Part shown: one piece after another, positions 9,300-19,921 of the stretch
How positions within the stretch are numbered: position 1 is the first letter of the stretch
Layout: every line of letters starts with the position of its first letter
Made by a program: the position numbers and the translations under genes
The notes under the pieces: model-generated
Databases searched by the model: none
What the model saw: the letters and a program-made list of their open reading frames with translations, nothing else
What the model was told of the DNA's origin: nothing
NCBI GenBank assembly: GCA_002256185.1
Contig: NKIT01000010.1
Span: 1-57,608, forward strand
DNA length: 57,608 nucleotides
Reading direction: 5' to 3'
Source of the DNA: Rhodobacteraceae bacterium PARR1
Lineage (GTDB): Bacteria; Pseudomonadota; Alphaproteobacteria; Rhodobacterales; Rhodobacteraceae

Positions 9300-10415
9300 G
9301 AGGATAGGGTGGGCGGTCTTGGGATAACCACGCTCACCCTGTCCCATTTCCGCAGCCATCGTGCCCTGCGGTTGGCTTTCGACGGGCGGCCTGTGGCGAT
9401 TCATGGGCCGAATGGAGCGGGCAAGACCAATATTCTTGAGGCGGTGTCGCTCTTGTCACCCGGTCGCGGCTTGCGGCGGGCGGGGGCCGAGGAATTGGCA
9501 CGGCGGCCTGAGGCCGTAGGGTGGAAGGTCCGGGCTGATGTGCAGGGTCTGGACACCCCGCATGAGATCGAGACAGGTGCCGAAGGAGCCGCCGCACGGA
9601 TGGTGCGGATCGACGGCAAGCCCGCGCCGCAGGTGGCCTTGGCGCGTATCCTGCGGGTGCTGTGGCTGGTCCCCGCGATGGACCGGCTGTGGATTGAGGC
9701 AGCAGAAGGACGGCGGAGGTTTCTGGACCGCTTGACGCTGAGTTTTACCCCAGACCACGCCGAGGCGGTCTTGGCTTATGAAAAGGCGATGCGGGACCGC
9801 AACCGCCTGCTCAAGGATCAGATGACCGATCCGCATTGGTATACCGCCCTTGAATCGCAGATGGCCGAAAGCGGGGCGATGATCACCGCCAACCGGCAAG
9901 CCGCTTTGTCCCGGCTGACGGAGGCGCAAGAGGGGGCCGAGACCGCCTTTCCTCGCGCCGACCTGTCGCTGACCGGGCCAGAGGGCGAGGCGATGCCCGA
10001 ATTGCCCGATGATCTTGCCACCGCGCTGTCCCAAGGGCGGCGGCGCGACATGGCGGCAGGGCGGACGCTGACGGGGCCGCATCGTGCGGACCTGTCGGCG
10101 GTCTATGTGGCCAAGGGCGTGGTGGCGGACCAATGTTCCACAGGCGAGCAGAAGGCGCTGCTGATCAGCCTGATCCTTGCCAATGCCCGCGCTTTGGCCG
10201 CCGATTTGGGGGCGGCGCCGATCCTCTTGCTGGATGAAGTGGCGGCGCATCTGGATCAGTCCCGGCGTGCCGCGCTTTATGATGAGATTTGCGCCCTTGG
10301 TGCGCAGGCCCTGATGACAGGGACCGAACCGGGGCTGTTTGACAGTCTGGGCCTACGGGCGCAAAACATCTGCGTCGCCGATGTGGGCGGTGTTTCAACG
10401 GTGGTGATGGAATGA
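9297..10415 (+). CDS. recF: DNA replication/repair protein RecF
   Basis: A 372-residue SMC-like ATPase of the RecFOR recombination-repair pathway that helps load RecA at gaps. Walker A is GPNGAGKT (37-44), preceded by LSHFRSHRALRLAF; the signature region is STGEQKALLISLILANA and Walker B is ILLLDEVAAHLD near residue 310. The ATG at 9297 is the end of a repeat whose other copies also carry ATG without a gene, so the in-frame GTG at 9309, which has GGAGG 5 nt upstream, may be the true start. The stop overlaps the next start (ATGA at 10412-10415). Confidence 0.93.
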   Translation: MEDRVGGLGITTLTLSHFRSHRALRLAFDGRPVAIHGPNGAGKTNILEAVSLLSPGRGLRRAGAEELARRPEAVGWKVRADVQGLDTPHEIETGAEGAAARMVRIDGKPAPQVALARILRVLWLVPAMDRLWIEAAEGRRRFLDRLTLSFTPDHAEAVLAYEKAMRDRNRLLKDQMTDPHWYTALESQMAESGAMITANRQAALSRLTEAQEGAETAFPRADLSLTGPEGEAMPELPDDLATALSQGRRRDMAAGRTLTGPHRADLSAVYVAKGVVADQCSTGEQKALLISLILANARALAADLGAAPILLLDEVAAHLDQSRRAALYDEICALGAQALMTGTEPGLFDSLGLRAQNICVADVGGVSTVVME

Positions 10416-10790
10416 CCGTGCAGCGTGTGACACTGATTACCCTTGGCGCGACCGACCTTGCAGCGGCACGGGCATTTTACGCCCGACTGGGCTGGGTGGA
10501 GCATCGAGAAAGCCAACCGGGCTGCGCCTTTTTCCAGATGCAAGGGCAGGCACTTGCGCTGTACGGACGTGACGCGCGGGCAGAACTTCGCCACAGAGGC
10601 AGAGGTGGACGCCGCTTTTGCCACCGCACTCGCCGCCGGGGCCACAGCGCTGAAGGCGCCGGAAAAGGTGTTCTGGGGCGGCTATTCCGGCTATTGGGCC
10701 GATCCCGATGGGCATGTCTGGGAGGTGGCGATGAATCCCTTCTGGCCTTTGAATGAGGACGGGTCTTTGACGCTGCCCGATGCAGAATGA
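10412..10790 (+). pseudogene. VOC/glyoxalase-family protein, frameshifted and internally deleted
   Basis: Two frames share one gene. The first begins at 10412 (MTVQRVTLITLGATDLAAARAFYARLGW) and reads to about QALALYGRD near 10573; the second continues from RGQNFATEAEVDAAFATALAAGA near 10577 through VFWGGYSGYWADPDGHVWEVAMNPFWPL to the stop at 10788-10790. Both halves are good VOC (glyoxalase/bleomycin-resistance fold) sequence, but the loop between them, usually 15-20 residues, is missing and the frame changes there. Codon use on both sides is normal. Either a recent deletion killed the gene or the assembly has an error. It overlaps recF and the LysE gene by 4 nt on each side, so it was part of a coupled operon. 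Confidence 0.75.
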
Positions 10791-11407
10791 CCGTTTCGAT
10801 CTATGAACTGCTGCTTTACGCGGGCGGGATGGCCGCCCTTTGGGCAGTGCCCGGTCCGGTCTGGGTGGCCCTGACCGCGCGGTCCCTGTCGGGGGGCTTT
10901 GCTGCGGCCTGGCCGCTGGCGGTTGGGGTGGCATTAGGTGACCTTTTCTGGCCGCTTGCGGCGATCCTTGGGCTGACATGGATCGAAAGCGTCTATGGCG
11001 ATTTCTTGCTCGTCCTGCGCTATGTCGCGGCGCTGGTGTTTGTGGCGATGGGCGTGATGCTGATCCGCAAGCCCGTGGCCACGCTGAACGCCGACAACCG
11101 CTTGACCAAGCCGGGGCTTTGGGCCGGGTTTTCGGTGGGTGTGGCGGCGGTGGTGGGCAATCCCAAGGCGATCCTGTTTTATATGGGGGCGCTGCCGGGG
11201 TTCTTTGATCTGGCCCATGTCAACGCCGCCGATACCGCCGCGATCATCCTGATTTCGGCTGTCGTGCCGATGGCGGGCAATCTGGCCTTGGCGCTGATGC
11301 TGGACCGGGCGCGCAAGCTGCTTTCAAGCCCAGCGGCGCTGCGGCGGATGAACGTGGGGTCAGGGGTTTTGCTGATCCTTGTCGGGCTGGTGATTCCCTT
11401 CGTTTGA
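10787..11407 (+). CDS. LysE/RhtB-family amino acid exporter
   Basis: A 206-residue inner-membrane protein with about six hydrophobic segments. The LysE/RhtB pattern is clear: an N-terminal segment with AVPGPVWVALTARSLSGG (the PGP motif), GVALGDLFWPLAAILGL, a central IRKPVATL loop, and GNPKAILFYMGALPGFF in the middle membrane region. The family exports amino acids or related metabolites by proton exchange; the substrate cannot be told. Its ATG overlaps the stop of the broken VOC gene (ATGA at 10787-10790). Confidence 0.85.
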   Translation: MTVSIYELLLYAGGMAALWAVPGPVWVALTARSLSGGFAAAWPLAVGVALGDLFWPLAAILGLTWIESVYGDFLLVLRYVAALVFVAMGVMLIRKPVATLNADNRLTKPGLWAGFSVGVAAVVGNPKAILFYMGALPGFFDLAHVNAADTAAIILISAVVPMAGNLALALMLDRARKLLSSPAALRRMNVGSGVLLILVGLVIPFV

Positions 11408-11457
11408 CGCAATATCTTGTGGTCAGGCCGTGACATTCCCCGCTGGTCCTAGTATAA

Positions 11458-13938
<2,481 letters not shown>

Positions 13939-13961
13939 CGCGGCCAAGCCTGTCTGATAAG

Positions 13962-13995
13962 CGGCCCGCCCCTTGTGGCGGGCCGTTTCCTTTTC
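13962..13995 (+). terminator. intrinsic terminator after gyrB
   Basis: CGGCCCGCC (13962-13970) pairs perfectly with GGCGGGCCG (13977-13985) around a 6-nt loop, and TTTCCTTTTCC follows. It starts 24 nt past the gyrB stop. This also argues against an FAH start at 13973, which would lie inside the hairpin. Confidence 0.9.
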
Positions 13996-14041
13996 CGCCA
14001 CCCGCGCTAGAGTGCGCCGCAAGGGAATGAGGGGGATTATC

Positions 14042-15181
14042 ATGATCGACATGCCGCAGGACGGGCTTTTTGTCGGGCGCATCTGGCGGGCGGGCATCGG
14101 TCCCTGTCTGGTGACGCTGCGGGGCGGGATGGTGATCGACATCACCAGCCCCGCCGCCCCCACCATGCGCGACCTGCTGGAGATGGACGACCCTGCCGGA
14201 TTTGTCGCTGCACAGACTGGCACCCCGGTCATGCCGCTGTCTGAGCTGATGGCGGCAAGTGTTGAGGCATCGGGCGATCAAACCCGCCTGCTCGCCCCTT
14301 GCGATCTGCAGGCGGTCAAGGCCTGCGGCGTGACCTTTGCCCGGTCGATGATCGAACGTGTGATCGAAGAACGCGCCGGCGGCGATGCGACCCGCGCTGA
14401 TGCCATCCGCGCGCGGGTGAAATCGGTGATCGGCGACAGCCTGCGGAACCTCGTCCCCGGATCGGAAGAAGCGGCAGAGGTAAAGCGCCTGTTGCAGGCC
14501 GAAAACCTGTGGTCCGCTTACCTTGAGGTCGGCATCGGCCCGGACGCCGAGGTGTTCACGAAATGCCCGCCGATGGCCGCTGTGGGCTGGGGCGCAACCG
14601 TGGGTCTGCACCCGATCAGCACATGGAACAACCCGGAACCCGAAGTCGTGCTCGCCGTGGCCAGCACGGGGCGCATCGTTGGTGTCAGCCTTGGCAATGA
14701 CGTCAACCTGCGCGATGTGGAAGGCCGCTCTGCCCTGCTGCTGGGCAAGGCCAAGGACAACAACGCCAGCGCCGCCATCGGCCCCTTTATCCGCTTGTTT
14801 GACGGCACCTTCGGGATGGATCACGTCCGGCAATTGGAACTGACCATGACCGTGGCGGGAACCGATGGTTTCACCCTGACCGGGCGGTCATCCATGGCGG
14901 AAATCAGCCGCGATCCAGCGGACCTTGCCGCGCAGACCTGCGGGCGGCACCACCAGTATCCAGATGGTTTCATGCTGTATTGCGGCACGATGTTCGCCTC
15001 GGTGCAGGACCGTGATGCGCCGGGTCAGGGTTTTACCCATCACATCGGCGATGTGGTCCGCATCGGCACACCTGCGCTTGGCACGCTGGAAAACACCGTG
15101 CGCCTGTCCACCGAAGCGCCGGAATGGACCTTTGGCACCGCCGCCTTGATGCGCAATCTGTCCGGCCGCGGGCTGCTTTAG
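14042..15181 (+). CDS. fumarylacetoacetate hydrolase (FAH) family protein
   Basis: A 379-residue protein starting MIDMPQDGLFVGRIWRAG, with a purine-rich AATGAGGGGG just upstream. The C-terminal half is the FAH fold: STWNNPEPEVVLAVASTGRI supplies the acidic metal ligands, GNDVNLRDVEG another, and AKDNNASAAIGPFI continues the active-site wall. The family hydrolyses C-C bonds of 2,4-diketo acids or dehydrates/decarboxylates related acids with Mg or Mn. This longer class is often found in sugar-acid or aromatic catabolism, but no partner gene stands here, so the substrate is open. Its 3' end overlaps the convergent gene by 4 nt. Confidence 0.8.
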   Translation: MIDMPQDGLFVGRIWRAGIGPCLVTLRGGMVIDITSPAAPTMRDLLEMDDPAGFVAAQTGTPVMPLSELMAASVEASGDQTRLLAPCDLQAVKACGVTFARSMIERVIEERAGGDATRADAIRARVKSVIGDSLRNLVPGSEEAAEVKRLLQAENLWSAYLEVGIGPDAEVFTKCPPMAAVGWGATVGLHPISTWNNPEPEVVLAVASTGRIVGVSLGNDVNLRDVEGRSALLLGKAKDNNASAAIGPFIRLFDGTFGMDHVRQLELTMTVAGTDGFTLTGRSSMAEISRDPADLAAQTCGRHHQYPDGFMLYCGTMFASVQDRDAPGQGFTHHIGDVVRIGTPALGTLENTVRLSTEAPEWTFGTAALMRNLSGRGLL

Positions 15182-15801
15182 CCGCCCAGACCGATCATCC
15201 CATTGGCCCAAGACTCGCCGGTGCGGCTGTCCTTGCCTCTGGTCTGGATACCCACCGCGAGGTCAGGAAAATAGATCCAGCGGCCCATCCAATCCACGCT
15301 GCTGGAATGGAAACTGCCGTTCACGCCGATGGCGCGATAGCGGCAGCCACTCAGCGTCACGGTCTTTTCCGGGTCAAAGCTGTAGGCGACGGAAAAGGAC
15401 CATGTCCTTTTAACCCCGTCGAAGTTCCCGCTGGCGACTCCGGTGGTGGCAAAATTGCCGCCCGCCACTGGCTGCGGCGGGTCATTGTCATAGACGGTTT
15501 CCATCTCCCATTGGGTTGCGGGAAAGGGCGTATGGTTGCCGGCGGACGGATCGACCGAAAGGTTTTGCTGTTCAAATCGGGGGTAAACACCATGCACTGT
15601 CACCTGCCAGCGCAAGGGTTCGCCGTATTTGTCGCGGTATTCGGCCTGAACACCTTCGTCGGTGCGGGTCACGTGCCATTCATCGCCCGCCTGTAGCGTG
15701 ACGTTCACGTCACTGTCGGTGAAATCGTCCGCTGTCAGACATTCTGCAAAAGCCGGAGATGCAAGACACAGGACGACAGCCACAAATCGTAAAAACATCA
15801 A
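15178..15801 (-). CDS. exported protein of unknown function
   Basis: A 207-residue protein with a clean Sec signal (MMFLRFVAVVLCLASPAFA, cut before ECLTADDF). The mature part is rich in aromatic and beta-type sequence (VTLQAGDEWHVTRTDEG, WQVTVHGVYPRF, GVKRTWSFSVAYSFD, KTVTLSGCRYRAIGVNG) with two cysteines, suggesting a periplasmic beta-sandwich. I do not recognise the family. It overlaps the convergent FAH gene by 4 nt. The ~110 nt upstream of its start is unusually AT-rich for this window and probably holds the promoter. Confidence 0.65.
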   Translation of the reverse strand: MMFLRFVAVVLCLASPAFAECLTADDFTDSDVNVTLQAGDEWHVTRTDEGVQAEYRDKYGEPLRWQVTVHGVYPRFEQQNLSVDPSAGNHTPFPATQWEMETVYDNDPPQPVAGGNFATTGVASGNFDGVKRTWSFSVAYSFDPEKTVTLSGCRYRAIGVNGSFHSSSVDWMGRWIYFPDLAVGIQTRGKDSRTGESWANGMIGLGG

Positions 15802-16123
15802 ATCACCAGACGAATCATTTTTGGTGCAAACACGGCAACAACGTCATTCGTATATCATTATCTTAAGGCTAGTTTAGAAATAAGATACTGGAAATAGGGT
15901 ATTTTTCACTACTCGGCCAAAGGCAGGCCTGTATAGCATCACGCAAGGCATATCCGTGAAGCGCGGGCCACCGATGTTGCCTGCGGGTGACGGTGCCACG
16001 GTTCGACGGTGCCACGGTTCGACGGCGCCTGGACCCAGCCCATCGATTTGGCGGTCTGGGGCGCGCTCGCGCCGGTATTGGCCCCCCAATCTGGTCCGCA
16101 TCCGCCCCCTTTACAGCAGTGGA
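15802..16123. other. intergenic region with AT-rich promoter zone and a short tandem repeat
   Basis: 322 nt without a gene. 15802-15910 is AT-rich and faces the minus-strand exported-protein gene, so it is the likely promoter zone. At 15989-16025 a 16-nt unit (GACGGTGCCACGGTTC) is repeated 2.3 times without mismatches. Downstream of the ArsR gene no clear terminator hairpin was seen. Confidence 0.6.
15989..16025 (+). repeat. 16-nt tandem repeat, 2.3 copies
   Basis: Two exact GACGGTGCCACGGTTC units (15989-16004, 16005-16020) and a partial third GACGG. It lies downstream of the minus-strand ArsR gene. Confidence 0.8.
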
Positions 16124-16483
16124 TCAGGGTGACCGGTGGTCTTGTGCCTGCTTTGGAACATGCGGCGGTGCAAGGTCGGGCTGGCCGCAAAAGGCCTGCC
16201 GCAGGGCAGTGATCACGGGGACAACCTCGCAGCAGGCCAGACTGTATGTCACGGTCTTTCCCTGTCGTAGGGGGCGGACCAGACCCTCGGCGCGTAGACG
16301 CATCAATTGCTGGGACACGCTGGCCTGCGGTTCGCCCAAGGCCAGCGCCAATTCGCCCACGTTTCGGTCGCGGTCCAACAGGCTGCACAGGATGCGCAGC
16401 CTGCAAGCGTGGGACAGGGACTTCAGGAACGTGATGGCTCTTAGGGCCGCGTCCGGGTCATCCGGGGCAAAGCTGTCGGCCAT
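16124..16483 (-). CDS. ArsR-family repressor of the SqrR/BigR persulfide-sensor type
   Basis: A 119-residue winged-helix repressor. The DNA-reading part is NVGELALALGEPQASVSQQLMRLRAEGLV (41-69) and the wing is RPLRQGKTVTYSL. Cysteines are at 27, 33, 84, 85 and 99. C33 (in RILCSL) and C99 (in RQAFC) are 66 residues apart, the same spacing as the reactive pair Cys41/Cys107 known in Rhodobacter SqrR, which sense reactive sulfur. No arsenic or SmtB-type metal motif (ELCVCDL) is seen. It is the last gene of the adaptor-RND-DUF2892-arsR operon, 4 nt after the DUF2892 stop, and most likely represses that operon through the dyad at 20930-20945. Confidence 0.8.
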   Translation of the reverse strand: MADSFAPDDPDAALRAITFLKSLSHACRLRILCSLLDRDRNVGELALALGEPQASVSQQLMRLRAEGLVRPLRQGKTVTYSLACCEVVPVITALRQAFCGQPDLAPPHVPKQAQDHRSP

Positions 16484-16487
16484 CGGA

Positions 16488-16691
16488 TCACTTGAACGCG
16501 CAGCCGGATTTGATGCCGAACGTCTTGAACACCATGGCGGCAGGGCAAAATCCGGTGACAGCAGACTGAATCAGGTTCAGCCCGATAAACACTGTGAACC
16601 AGACGAACAACGGCGAGAGGAAGGCGGTCAGCACAACGCTGACCAGCACCATAAAGCCGGCGAACAACAGCACGGAACGGTCAAGGGTCAT
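16488..16691 (-). CDS. DUF2892 (YgaP-type) small membrane protein
   Basis: A 67-residue protein starting MTLDRSVLLFAGFMVLVSVV, with two membrane helices and the DUF2892 signature FIGLNLIQSAVTGFCPAAMV followed by FKTFGIKSGC. This module is also found fused to rhodanese domains, for example in YgaP, linking it to sulfur compounds. C49 and C64 near the second helix end are conserved-type positions. The start at 16691 is the beginning of the conserved part; the upstream frame overlaps the RND gene and is not used. It sits between the RND pump (26-nt gap) and the ArsR gene. Confidence 0.85.
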   Translation of the reverse strand: MTLDRSVLLFAGFMVLVSVVLTAFLSPLFVWFTVFIGLNLIQSAVTGFCPAAMVFKTFGIKSGCAFK

Positions 16692-16717
16692 GATATGTCC
16701 TTTCAGTTGGGAACGGA

Positions 16718-19700
16718 TCAGGTGCGCAGCACCCGGTAGATGGCGGGGATGACAAGGACGGTCAGCAGGGTCGATGTCATCAGCCCGAACAGCAGGGAAA
16801 TCGCCAGACCCTGAAAAATCGGGTCGGCCAGGATCACCACGGCCCCGATCATGGCGGCCACGGCGGTCAGGAAAATCGGCTTGAAACGGATGGTGCCAGC
16901 ACGGATCAGGCTGTCCACCGTCACCGCACCTTCGCTGCGGATGAAATCCACCAGCAGGATGGAGTTTCGGACGATGATCCCCGCCAAGGCGATGAAGCCG
17001 ATCATCGACGTGGCCGAAAAGGGCGCAGCGAACAGCCAATGCCCCGCCATGATGCCCAGAAAGGTCAGCGGAATCGGTGTCAGGATCACCAAGGGCAGCT
17101 TGAACGATCCGAATTGTGCCACAACAAGGATATAGATGCCCAAAAGCGCCACGCCAAAGGCCGCCCCCATGTCGCGGAAGGTGACCCAAGTCACCTCCCA
17201 TTCGCCGTCCCACAGCAGGGTGGGGGTGGACTCATCCTCGGGCTGGCCGTTCAGGCGGATGGCGGGCGCACCGTCCACACCCTCCAGCGCGTGGGCGACG
17301 GCGAGCATCCCGTAAAGCGGGGCTTCGAATTCCCCGGCGAGTTCGGCCTGCACCATCTCGGCGGCGCGGCCATTGTGGCGGAAGATCGGGAAAGAGGACG
17401 GCTCTTGGGTCACCTGCACCACATCGCCCAGCTCCACCACGCCCCGCGCGCCGGGCAGGGTGTTGGCGGGAATGGGTGTGGTCAGAAAGCGTTCGTCCAA
17501 GGTGCGGTCGCCGATGGCGCGTTGCAGGATCAGCGGGATCGGAGAGCGCCCGTCGCCACGGTGGGAATAACCAACCGTCCTTGCTCCGTTCAACAAGGCG
17601 AGCGTGTCGAAGACATCCTGTTCCTGCACCCCGAAGAATTCCAGATCGTCGCTGGAAATCGTTGCGCGCAACCGCCGCGCCGGGGTGCCAAAGCTGTTGT
17701 CCACATCGACAATGAACGGGACAGACCGAAAGGCGGCCTCGACCTTGGCAGCCGCGGCGCGGCGGGCCTCGGGGGTGGGGCCATAGACTTCGGCCAGCAG
17801 GGTTGCAATCACGGGCGGACCGGGGGGCGGTTCCACGACCTTCAGACTGGTGCCTGCGGGCATATCAATGCCCTTGATCCGGGTGCGGATGTCCAGCGCG
17901 ATGTCATGGCTGGACCGGTCACGGTCAGACTTTGGCGTCAGGTTGATCGCCACCTCGCCAAGATGCGGTTCCTGACGCAGATAGCTGTGGCGCACCAGAC
18001 CGTTGAAGTTGAAGGGCGCGGCCGTCGCAGCATGGGTCTGGACCGAGGTCACTTCAGGCAGGTCCAGAACGCGCGCGGCAATATCTTGCGCCACGCGGTC
18101 GGTCGCTTCGGTCGATGACCCTTCGGGCATGTCGATCATCACCGACAGTTCCGATTTGTTGTCAAAGGGCAGCAGCTTCACCGTCACATCCTGCGTGTAA
18201 AGCAGGCCCAAAGAGCCAAAGGACAACGCCGCGGTGACCAGAAGAAACGTCAGGCTGCGCCGCTTTGATGCCAGCAGGGGCCGCGCCACCGCCGCATAGG
18301 CGCGCTCCATAAAGCCGCCATGCGCCACGTCATGGCCACCAAGGGTATCGTCATGGGCATGGGCCGACATGTCCGCCTTGCCCGCGATTTTCACCATCAG
18401 CCACGGCGTGATGACCACCGCGACAAAGAAGGAAAAGATCATCGCCGCAGAGGCATTGGCCGGGATCGGCGACATGTAGGGGCCCATCAGCCCCGACACG
18501 AAAAGCATCGGCAGCAGCGCCGCCACCACCGTCAGGGTGGCCACGATGGTGGGATTGCCCACCTCGGCCACGGCATCAATCGCGGCGCGGCTGCGGTCGC
18601 GGCCATCCCGCATGGCCCAGTGCCGGGCGATGTTTTCGATCACCACGATGGCATCATCGACAAGAATGCCGATGGAAAAGATCAGCGCAAACAGGCTAAC
18701 CCGGTTCAGGGTGTATCCCATGATCCACGCGGCAAAGAGCGTCAGCAGGATGGTGACCGGGATAACGATGGCCACCACGATCGCCTCGCGCCAGCCGATG
18801 GCAACCAGCACCAGACCGATGATCGACACCGTGGCCAGGCCAAGGTGGAACAACAGCTCATTGGCCTTTTCATTGGCCGTTTCGCCATAGTTGCGGGTCA
18901 CGGTCAGCGCCACGCTGTCGGGGATCACTGTCCCGTCAAGGGCTTCGATCCGATGCAGCGCCGCTTCGGCCACCACAACGGCATTGGCCCCGGCGCGCTT
19001 TGCCACCGCCAAGGTCACGGCGGGGCTGCGGGTCACGCTGCCATCTGCCGCCCGCGTCAGATGCGACACGATGCGGTCTGAGGTGTCGGGAACGAAAGCA
19101 ACATCCGCCACATCCGCCACATAGACCGGCCGCCCGTCGCGCGTGGTCAGCAGCAGGTTCGCCACATCTGCGGGCGCGGTCAGGGTCTGGCCTGCCACCA
19201 GCGCAACCTGTTCCCCCCCGTCGCGCAACAGGCCGGTGTTCAGCGTGCGGTTGGCCTGTTCGACCTTTTGGCCAAGCTGTTGCAGTGTCACGCCAAACAG
19301 CGCCAGACGGTCAGGATCGGGGGCAATGCGGATCGCCTCTGTCGTCTCGCCGACGAGATAGGTCAGACCGACGTTTTCGGTCTTTGCCACCTCGGCCTGC
19401 AGGGCACGGGCAATGCGGGTCAGGTCGTTGGCCGGAACAGTCTGGCCGGGCTTGGCCGACAGGGTCACGGACAGGATCGCCACATCGTCGATCCCCCGCC
19501 CGATGATCAGCGGTTCGGGAATGCCAACAGGGATGCGGTCCAGATTGGCGCGCACCTTGTCTTGCACGCGCAGGATGGCGTCTTCGGCACGGGTGCCCAC
19601 GGCAAACCGCGCCATGACCAGCACCTGATCGTCGCGCGTGCTGGAATAGACATGGTCCACCCCGTCGATGGCCTTGACGATCACCTCAAGCGGTTCGGTC

Positions 19701-19921
19701 ACCAGCTTGACGGCATCCTCGGCCCGCAGCCCTTGCGCCTGAACGTGAATATCCACCATCGGCACGGAAATCTGCGGCTCTTCCTCCCGCGGGAGCGCGC
19801 CGAGCGCGACAAGCCCCGCCGCCAACGCAGCAAGGATGAACAAGGGCGTCAGGGATGAGGCAATAAAGGCCCGCGTCAAAGCACCCGCGATGCCAAGGGG
19901 GCCGGGTTTGAACTTAGTCAT
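16718..19921 (-). CDS. RND-family efflux pump, inner-membrane permease
   Basis: A 1067-residue resistance-nodulation-division permease driven by proton flow. The N-terminus has a first helix (FIASSLTPLFILAALAAGL) and then LPREEEPQISVPMVDIHV, a variant typical of a subgroup that differs from AcrB. Helix 4 has GILVDDAIVVIENIARH with the paired aspartates of the proton relay; two large periplasmic domains and twelve membrane segments are evident, ending VLLGYIL-like helices and VIPAIYRVLRT. The substrate is unknown. Its start overlaps the adaptor gene by 8 nt, and DUF2892 and a SqrR-like repressor follow, so a role in handling reactive sulfur or electrophile stress is an inference from context. 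Confidence 0.92.
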   Translation of the reverse strand: MTKFKPGPLGIAGALTRAFIASSLTPLFILAALAAGLVALGALPREEEPQISVPMVDIHVQAQGLRAEDAVKLVTEPLEVIVKAIDGVDHVYSSTRDDQVLVMARFAVGTRAEDAILRVQDKVRANLDRIPVGIPEPLIIGRGIDDVAILSVTLSAKPGQTVPANDLTRIARALQAEVAKTENVGLTYLVGETTEAIRIAPDPDRLALFGVTLQQLGQKVEQANRTLNTGLLRDGGEQVALVAGQTLTAPADVANLLLTTRDGRPVYVADVADVAFVPDTSDRIVSHLTRAADGSVTRSPAVTLAVAKRAGANAVVVAEAALHRIEALDGTVIPDSVALTVTRNYGETANEKANELLFHLGLATVSIIGLVLVAIGWREAIVVAIVIPVTILLTLFAAWIMGYTLNRVSLFALIFSIGILVDDAIVVIENIARHWAMRDGRDRSRAAIDAVAEVGNPTIVATLTVVAALLPMLFVSGLMGPYMSPIPANASAAMIFSFFVAVVITPWLMVKIAGKADMSAHAHDDTLGGHDVAHGGFMERAYAAVARPLLASKRRSLTFLLVTAALSFGSLGLLYTQDVTVKLLPFDNKSELSVMIDMPEGSSTEATDRVAQDIAARVLDLPEVTSVQTHAATAAPFNFNGLVRHSYLRQEPHLGEVAINLTPKSDRDRSSHDIALDIRTRIKGIDMPAGTSLKVVEPPPGPPVIATLLAEVYGPTPEARRAAAAKVEAAFRSVPFIVDVDNSFGTPARRLRATISSDDLEFFGVQEQDVFDTLALLNGARTVGYSHRGDGRSPIPLILQRAIGDRTLDERFLTTPIPANTLPGARGVVELGDVVQVTQEPSSFPIFRHNGRAAEMVQAELAGEFEAPLYGMLAVAHALEGVDGAPAIRLNGQPEDESTPTLLWDGEWEVTWVTFRDMGAAFGVALLGIYILVVAQFGSFKLPLVILTPIPLTFLGIMAGHWLFAAPFSATSMIGFIALAGIIVRNSILLVDFIRSEGAVTVDSLIRAGTIRFKPIFLTAVAAMIGAVVILADPIFQGLAISLLFGLMTSTLLTVLVIPAIYRVLRT

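Noticed and set aside
13973-14041. Longer N-terminus for the FAH-family protein
   Set aside because: It would start within the gyrB terminator hairpin and has no conserved sequence.
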